NCBI GenBank assembly: GCA_033980235.1
Contig: CM067068.1
Coordinates: forward strand, 34,139,546 to 34,203,545
Direction: 5' to 3'
From: Diadema setosum
Taxonomy: Eukaryota > Echinodermata > Echinoidea > Diadematoida > Diadematidae
DNA length: 64,000 bases
The notes under the pieces are model-generated. The model was not told the origin of the DNA. It did not search any database and was given only the letters and a program-made list of their open reading frames with translations. Made by a program: the position numbers and the translations under genes. The stretch's first letter is position 1. Each line of letters begins with the position of its first letter. Below, one piece after another: positions 57,338-64,000 of this stretch.

Positions 57338-57745
57338 TAGATTGAAGTTGGAAAAAATAGACACAGAACACTTTCATGGGGGACGATTGAAAAATATCAA
57401 GTTTGAATTTGGATTCATTTAAATCATCAGGTCACTATGTAAGTAGGAGCAATTATAAAGGTTAAGAAGCACTAACCGACCGCCGGACAGATGGCTTTAT
57501 ATCTGAGGCCATTTTTTCCCCGTTGAAAATAGATGATTTAGATTGAAGTAGGAAAAAATAGACACAGAACACTTTCATGTTCGTGGGGGGCGATCGAAAA
57601 AATCAAGTTTGAATTTGGATTCATTTAAATCATCAGGTCACTATGTAAGAAGAAGCCATATAAACGTTAGGCGTTATATAGGAAGCACTATAGATAACCA
57701 CCAGACAGATGGCTTTATATCTGAGGCCATTTTTTTCCCGTTGAT
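57338..57745 (+). repeat. Two diverged tandem copies, about 200 bp each
   Basis: Copies at about 57338-57534 and 57537-57745 share AATAGACACAGAACACTTTC, TTTGAATTTGGATTCATTTA and GACAGATGGCTTTATATCTG in the same order, with small indels. Confidence 0.88.
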
Positions 57746-57749
57746 ATAA

Positions 57750-59593
57750 TTGTAGAAGAGCGATGACGTTGATTACAGATTGTGACTTGAGTGGCAAATA
57801 TGGAATATGTTCGTTAGATATTAACGTCTTGGCATTCTTAATGTCGATAAAATAGTACTGGTACTTTCTTAATCTTTTTGAAAAGGTTTATTTTCATCAG
57901 AATTATTTTTCCCATACACGTCATGAGCTTGATGACCATGATTCAAGTGACTGGTTTGCAGATCTGGCATATAACCTTTCATAGTTTCGTTTACTTAGGC
58001 CCTAGATATTCAATGTGACTTAGTGCTGATGATGAAGGAAAAATTGAGAAAGCGAGAAAGAGATTGATGGGCATATCGAAACTGTATGAAGCTGGTATAA
58101 GTTAGTCATAATAATCATGATTACTCATTTCATTTCATTTTGTATTATCCCAACAAAATGCAATTACAGCATTACAATAGGCCAATGGAATTAGTAATAC
58201 AAAATCAATACAACATTAGATAATAAAAGACAATATTATGAACAGAAATATATGTGATTTTTATAACTGTATCAAAACGACGTTGCGTAAAATGTTGGAT
58301 TACTATTACTGCAAAAGTGAGATCTCATTCTGACTTACATTTGAAGAAGAAAAGACAGTAAGGGTCTATTTAGGCAAAAGAGCTCATCAAAATTCAGTTT
58401 TCATGGTCTTGTACGCATCCATTCAATTCCGATTCACTGTCCTTTCATAATAAAATGATGAACTTCATAACCACAAGCATTATCATAATGATAAAATCAT
58501 ATCATCTGTTTCGTATGAGCATGATCGTTGACTTGCGGGGCGTTGTACATCATGCTAGTCTGACATACATATTTGCGACATATGCCTTGTCCAACTGAAC
58601 GAAGGCATAAATCGTTGGGTTGAGAAACAAAAGGTCATTGACTTCAAATGCGTTATTAGGCCTACACGGAATAGAGCCCTCCATGATGGTGCTTACCAGA
58701 TGAAAAATGCCCCAGTTTCAGCCAGATTTTCCATCAAAATTCGTTCCCGCTTGTCGACAGTCATATATCTAGGAGGCCTTCTGGGAATAAGCAATATCCG
58801 CAGTTTCTTCGGACAATCCGTTGATTTATAACTTGTAAATGAAAAAGCCGAAATCGGTTTATTTTCTTTTGAAGAAAAAAAAAACGACCAAAAGTACTGA
58901 GTTCCAGCTTACAGTCGACCTGGTCAGAGGAATCCTGAGTAAAAAAAAAAAAAAAAAAAAAAATTCCTTGCAGTGAAGATCATTATTAAACACTTGGACA
59001 TTTCTCACACAGGTCCGGGGCAATTGTATATCACTACAATATTGTAAGTAAATGTAGGCCTATATAATGTTATTGGTAATATGATTATAACAAAATAATG
59101 TGCCCATGCGATATATAGATACCTATGTTCAAATACGTATTTTATGCAAAAATACATATATTCTTTATGTTTAAAATGAGGGGGGGGGGGGTCATTAAAA
59201 ATCCTACATTTTATAAAAATCCTTCAAAATGCAGTCTTCAAAACGATGTTCTGACTCCACAGACTCTTCCCACGCGTAGGAAAACGTTGTAAGTTACACA
59301 CTCAATAAGGGCAATGAGTGTAAGTTGAAATCAAAATCAAGTGCTTTATTTTTTTCCATTTGCTTTTGATACCTTATTATGTTACACTGGCATTGACGGA
59401 ATCTGCTTTCACTCGCCCACGGCAACTACTCTTAGACACTTTGGAGTCAAGAAATCTGTGTGGTTGCTAATGGTTTAATGTACCCCAAATCAATTCTAGC
59501 TTTCTTCGTCGGACTTGTACATCTGAGATTGAAAGAGATGGAAAGAATTAGTAGAAAGGAGAGTAATGGGACAGAGAGAGAGAGAGAAAGAGG

Positions 59594-59646
<53 letters not shown>

Positions 59647-60440
59647 AGATGGAGGGGGGGGGGAGGGGGAGATATGGGGAGGGAGAGAATGGGAGAGGGA
59701 GAGATTTTGTATTTTAAATCAATATTGAAATAATAGCTGCAAGCTACATCGGGGCATAGTGTACAATCTGAAACCCGCCGCGCTCTCACTCATGTTGGGA
59801 TGTACTGTACAGTTATATCTGTGCTATGCTTTTTACATTATTTTGAATGTTATTGTGTTGCTTTAAGTGCTTGTTTGTTTATTCGTGTGAGAGTGTTTTC
59901 ATTCGTGTGTGCTTTTATCCACTTATCATGGATTTACCCTAAGGAGACTGTCAAACATGATTTAAGTTGAATAAGTCAAGACATTCATGGCCCATGATAA
60001 TGGAATGTAGTATCAACATTGATCAATAAATTCAAGGCAAACAGGTCATCTGTTTTAGAGATGTTAGATGTTAGAGATGCATGCATAAACTAAAGGTCAT
60101 GTGCCATAAATCGCCAAATTGATATCCACAGATTCATCATTTTTAATAGCAGCTATAACTGCCTTCTTATCTGGAGACTCTCGGTTAGAGAGCAGCTGAG
60201 AATAGATAGCACTTTATGTGACCATGATGACTCCAAATTTGAAAGTTGTTTGTAGTCCTGCCTCATTTTCTAGTAAGTTAATCATTTGTTCCAGATTTTT
60301 TTTTTATAATCCCTCCATAGTATAAGTTTTTTTTTTTTTTTTTTTTTTTTTTTTGTAGCTCAGTCAATATACGTTTTTTCTCTGTTGTCAATGATATACA
60401 TATTTTTACAGTTTAAATCTTTTTATCCTGATATCAATTT
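57750..60440. other. Intergenic, no supportable gene
   Basis: AT-rich DNA with a poly-A run near 58942, a G run near 59181, a (GA)n tract at 59573-59705 and a poly-T run near 60329. A CATTTCATTTCATTTTG block at 58130 looks like the inverted tail of a LINE. No coding exon recognised. Confidence 0.55.
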
Positions 60441-60446
60441 CATGTT

Positions 60447-60690
60447 AGGACCCTGGAAGAACAGCCATGTCTTCGTAGACTGAGCTGAATGGGCTATCCT
60501 ACAGTAGATATTCATTGCTTATTCTTTTTCACTTGCTTTCTTCCCTTTTCCATGATGTATTTCTATTTTTTAAGCATATATTCTTCCGTCGATTATATGT
60601 TTGTATATTGCCTGTCACACTTTTACTGTACTCTCTTTTTTTTGCATGAATTTACGGGGAATAAATAAATCAAATAAAATCAAATCAAAC
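60447..60690 (+). mobile_element. LINE 3' UTR fragment with AATCA-type tail
   Basis: Starts GGACCCTGGAAGAACAGCCA, a kind of sequence found just after the RT stop in some LINEs, and ends GGGGAATAAATAAATCAAAT followed by an AAATCAAATC array. Confidence 0.6.
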
Positions 60691-60784
60691 AAGAGATAGA
60701 TCCATAATAGAAAGACGAGTGATGATGGGCATCAAGTGATGAACTATTGAATATAGAAGGCTAGCTCCTGCTAATGATTATTAA

Positions 60785-60960
60785 TCAGGGGCGGATCCAG
60801 GAATTCCGTAAACGGGGGGGGGGGGGGGGGGGGGGGGGGGGCGCAAACTATATTTCTGTTGCTACTTCCGGGTTTCTTCATTTTTTTCTTTTTATTTCTT
60901 TTTTTTTTAACAACAAAAGAGGGGGCGCGCGCCCGTTGCCCCTCTCTCTGGACCCGTGTT
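60785..60960. mobile_element. CAGGGGCGGATCCAG element with long G run
   Basis: Begins CAGGGGCGGATCCAGGAATT and has a poly-G run of about 29 bases; the right end TGGACCCGTGTTAA is a decayed inverted counterpart. Same family as 57175-57306. Confidence 0.75.
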
Positions 60961-61029
60961 AATGGTAACAATGATGATAACTTTTATAAATTATATTATG
61001 ATGACGATGATGGCAATCAGACAATAAAG

Positions 61030-61053
61030 ATAACCATGATAATAATAATGATA

Positions 61054-61088
<35 letters not shown>

Positions 61089-61158
61089 AATTATACATGT
61101 ACAGTAGTAGTAGTAGTAGTAGCAGCAGTAGCAGTAGTAGTAGTAGTAGTAGTAGTTA

Positions 61159-61230
<72 letters not shown>

Positions 61231-61250
61231 CAGTAGTAGTAGTAGTAATC
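61030..61250 (+). repeat. (ATG)n then (TAG)n trinucleotide arrays
   Basis: About 13 GAT units, a short spacer, then some 40 TAG/CAG units. Poly-Ser and poly-Tyr frames across it are artefacts. Confidence 0.95.
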
Positions 61251-61369
61251 CATACAAATCAAACAAGTGCATGAATAAGTAAGTAGGTATACAAGCCAGC
61301 CAAGGTCCGGACCAAGCAAAATTATTCACTTATCTAATATTATCATTTAGACTTCTCATCGGACGGTAC

Positions 61370-61541
61370 GGTTCCCTCGGCGGGCCCACAGTAGAGTTCT
61401 GTGGGCGGGCCTCGCCAACCAATTAACTAATGGGACGATAGAGGGCGTAAGTTTACTTTTCAGTGTTTTCCCTTCGCTTCGCGTCATTTTGTTTACTGTT
61501 AGAAACGGCTGTTTATTCTATTAGAAGAGTCACAAAAACAA
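61370..61541 (+). promoter_or_regulatory. Candidate promoter and noncoding first exon
   Basis: A locally GC-rich block with GGGCGGGCC, a CCAAT at 61419-61423 and a GCCCACAG/CTGTGGGC hairpin at 61384-61406 is followed by sequence ending CACAAAAACAA and a strong donor GTAAGTAA (61542). This would splice to the exon at 63729. No ATG-led frame, so it is a 5' UTR exon if real. Confidence 0.4.
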
Positions 61542-61947
61542 GTAAGTAACCTCCGGAAAACCATTGATTTAATTGCCTGATATAGGCTGACTGGTTTTAT
61601 GCATGTTCTAGCTGAGATTGGTAGCGTTACTAGCTATATTTCAGGTGAACTGATGTTAAGTCAGTTTGTATAGTCCCATACGTTGAAAATATGTGTAGGC
61701 TCTGTCTAGCATCTTCGTCTAACGCTATTCTTTAGACTGGCTCCCCTAATCACTTGCTAATAAACTCCAGTCTATAGTCGCATGATAATATGAGCGTTTA
61801 TGTACCGTACACACGCATTCCCATCTAAAGTTGGATATTATTTAGAGTCTGGCACCACCAATCCAATGCCATGGCCATGGAAAGACTGTTTAGTGGTAGG
61901 CTGTTAATTTATGTGTAACTACGTACTAATGACGAGATGTAGATTAG

Positions 61948-61996
61948 CTACACGCAGCCGCTGTAGAGACAGCTTCGCGACAGCGGCTGCGTGTAG
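61948..61996. repeat. Perfect 17-bp hairpin
   Basis: CTACACGCAGCCGCTGT at 61948-61964 is exactly inverted at 61980-61996, with a 15-base loop. A shorter version (GCAGCCGCTGT/ACAGCGGCTGC, 4-base loop) lies at 62396-62421. Confidence 0.9.
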
Positions 61997-62389
61997 TTAG
62001 ATCTAGATCTACAGTTAGTGTTAACTAGTTACTGTAAAGTTTTATAGTGTTGGAGCTGCATACAACTACACTAAAGTCCTAAACTTGTACAATATACTCG
62101 GCCTGTAGGTTAGGCTTGACAACTTGCAATTGGCACAAAATAATACTTTTCACATTTTCCTATAGGCCTAATGTTAGACCTAATCGAGTGCAATGCTTGA
62201 CTGAAAGATTGGTCTGTATCTGGTCGTCATGGTCGTTGTGACCTTGGGGATATGTTCCGCAGAGACTGCGTCTGGCTTCACGGATACGGCCACGGAGGAG
62301 AGCGATAACATTAAAATAAGTAAATAAATAAATAAAAAGACTCCTCCGGACAGTTGAATCTTTCTGTCTATAGTCTAGTGCAATGCTAG

Positions 62390-62421
62390 CTACACGCAGC
62401 CGCTGTAGCGACAGCGGCTGC
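62390..62421. repeat. Second copy of the CTACACGCAGCCGCTGT hairpin
   Basis: The left arm is the same CTACACGCAGCCGCTGT sequence; only 11 bases pair with the right arm and the loop is AGCG. Confidence 0.85.
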
Positions 62422-62677
62422 ACCTCTATTCCTTCGCAGACGTTGTCATTTTTCAGTGTGGTTGTGCGACTCCTTCATGAATATCTTTATTAATCGTGGA
62501 AAACTAAAATACAAGGAATTATCGTAGTCTATGATAATCATTCAATAATTGGTATGCAATTTTTTGTTTAATTACGTCAAAAACTCACCGAAATCTGTGG
62601 CTGAAATCAGGTCTGTATACCTCCTTATTGCTTCACTCCTGATGTGCGTGTTATTTGAATGGCATTCACTCTCGTAT

Positions 62678-62750
62678 ACTACAACGTACACTGTAGGTAG
62701 TCGGAGAGGCGCCCTCTAGCTCTCCGACTACCTACGTTGTACGTTGTAGG
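62678..62750. repeat. Inverted repeat with 16 perfect and about 30 total paired bases
   Basis: GTAGGTAGTCGGAGAG is inverted as CTCTCCGACTACCTAC, with outer ACAACGTAC/GTACGTTGT blocks extending the stem; the loop is about 11 bases. Confidence 0.85.
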
Positions 62751-63006
62751 CATGAATAATCTATTTCTGTTTCTGTTCCGGTTCTGTCGGTATACTCAGA
62801 ATTAACTGTACTCCACCAACGTTATAACTAGAATGGTCGTTCATGTGCAGGGCAGGAAAAATGTTTCACATTTGAAGCCTCTGTTTGAAGACTGTACCAG
62901 GTACTGGATGTAGACGTGACTGTTTCCTCGTCAAGTAGGTTCCGGTCTACTGCTGTCCTGCGGAAGAATGAGTATGGTTGAGGGGTCTAGATATCGCGCA
63001 CGAAAA

Positions 63007-63242
63007 TCCGCCCCCCCCCCCCTCGATGTTTTGCGCTATAATTCTGTAATGCGAGAAGGCCTCGTTGCGAGGCTTCTTGACTTTATTTGTTCAAGTCTCG
63101 CGCAACTTTTGAGACCAAATTTGCAAAATCCGCGCATACTTTTGCGAAGCCACGCCCATTTTTGTAACGGAATATCGCCCCAAAACGGGCACAATTTTGT
63201 GATTTTGTGTACATTTCCTATGGAAAACAGTGCTCTGTCATT
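63007..63242 (+). repeat. Dispersed repeat, copy of 11083-11326
   Basis: Shares GCGCTATAATTCTGTAA, CGAGGCTTCTTGACTTT, CTCGCGCAACTTTTGAGACC, AACGGGCACAATTTTGTGAT and ACAGTGCTCTGTCAT in order with 11083-11326, with few changes. Confidence 0.9.
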
Positions 63243-63592
63243 TTAGCTCTATTTTGCAGAAAACCCCATTCGATTTGGTTAAGCTGTCACAGAGAAATGT
63301 GGATTGTTGTAAAGCATGTCATGAATCGGATTCTTCCGAGTTTAGCATTTCGATGATCTTGTGTGTGAATAATAGACAGAACTTGGACAGAAGAGATTCT
63401 CGACATCCTCTACAAAATTCTGTATTTCTCTTTGACCACTGAAGCAAATCGAGTGGGGTTTTCTGTATGATGTGGGCAATGAGTTATAGTTTCATACCCT
63501 GAATTTGTATTTAGATTGATTCACTATTTTTAAAGATATCATTGCAGAGGGCCCTGTTGTAATTTTTTTTGGGACATACTGTACTGTCTACA
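63243..63592 (+). repeat. Dispersed repeat, inverted relative to 1505-1844
   Basis: Same unit as 1505-1844 in the other orientation, here fused directly to the 63007-63242 repeat. Begins near TTTAGCTCTATTTTGCAGAA and ends TTTTTTTTGGGACATACTG. Confidence 0.85.
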
Positions 63593-63728
63593 GTGCTCAG
63601 TGTGTAATGAATTTTACCACTTTCAGGTAGAGTCCTACTTACAACTTTACATTATGTACATAGTGTACATATTGCACTGTAGGTATGGAAATGAAGATGT
63701 CATTGTTTCTGTGTGTATAACATAACAG

Positions 63729-63773
63729 GTCTGCAATGTCAGAAGCAGTGACTCTGACGGACGCTGAAATAAG
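63729..63773 (+). CDS. First coding exon, possible LEM-domain protein
   Basis: Acceptor ATAACAG, seven bases of 5' UTR, ATG at 63736-63738, then MSEAVTLTDAEI and two bases of an Arg codon before donor GTATGT. The gene continues beyond 64000; no further exon is visible in the last 227 bases. The pattern of a short N-terminus followed by LTDAEIR recalls the start of the LEM domain (emerin, LAP2, MAN1 family), in which a leucine-rich helix binds BAF at the inner nuclear envelope. That is inference from 13 residues. The gene model is strengthened by the candidate 5' UTR exon ending 61541; the intron between would hold two dispersed repeats and three hairpins. Confidence 0.5.
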
Positions 63774-64000
63774 GTATGTGTGAGATATTCTTGGCTATTG
63801 CTCTGAATTCTTGTCCCAAATCAAACTATTGTTGATGGCAAATCTTTTGTGAGGTTTTTATTTTCACAGATTAAAAAAGAAAAGAAAAGAAAAGAAATTG
63901 AATTTGAAAACTGAACAACCAGCCAAAATAATGCCCTCAAGTTACAAAGCACAAAGTACAAAATGGGAGTGATTTGCAATGTTTACATGTACATACAGTG

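Noticed and set aside
61017..61319. Poly-Ser and poly-Tyr/Ile open frames
   Set aside because: Produced by the (TAG)n and (ATG)n microsatellites.

Overview
This is a window of animal nuclear genome. It has spliced genes with GT/AG introns, no operons, and very dense short inverted-repeat elements, LINE fragments, tRNA-derived SINEs and microsatellites. The repeat style (many small terminal-inverted-repeat elements carrying TTCGCG motifs, a foldback element with repeated short motifs in its arms, several LINE 3' ends each with its own short-repeat tail) suggests a marine invertebrate. An echinoderm is my best guess, but species cannot be fixed from sequence alone.

Three protein-coding loci can be supported. 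(1) 4826-14719 (+) holds the last nine coding exons of an OCA2/P-protein-like melanosomal ion transporter (336 residues plus stop). All intron phases agree; the 5' exons lie upstream of the window. (2) 32290-33531 (-) is an intronless class A (rhodopsin-like) GPCR of 413 residues, probably a neuropeptide-type receptor. (3) 61370-63773 (+) looks like the 5' end of a gene: a promoter and noncoding first exon, then a short first coding exon beginning MSEAVTLTDAEIR, possibly the start of a LEM-domain protein. It runs off the right edge.

The rest is repeat-driven. 1-14.6 kb: OCA2 introns full of small TIR elements and SINEs. 14.7-15.35 kb: a 41-bp minisatellite beginning directly at the OCA2 stop codon. 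15.6-22.8 kb: TIR elements, including two adjacent large foldbacks. 22.8-31.5 kb: low-complexity intergenic DNA with no gene I can support. 31.56-32.29 kb: a truncated LINE whose tail ends inside the GPCR stop codon. 37.3-40.6 kb: a nearly full-length LINE ORF2 (one nonsense codon, one frameshift), nested in a small TIR element. 43.1-45 kb: a TIR element followed by a second truncated LINE.

The most striking region is 46.36-51.88 kb, with two adjacent but unrelated tandem arrays of tRNA-like genes. The first has six tRNA-Ala(AGC)-like copies at exact 326-bp spacing on the minus strand. The second has nine tRNA-Thr(GGT)-like copies at exact 269-bp spacing, six minus then three plus, forming a large palindrome. 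The second array is flanked by a 13-bp direct repeat and is interrupted by a 1138-bp TIR transposon with a 4-bp target duplication. Degenerate relatives of its unit lie at 36.7-37.2 kb and 41.8-42.0 kb.
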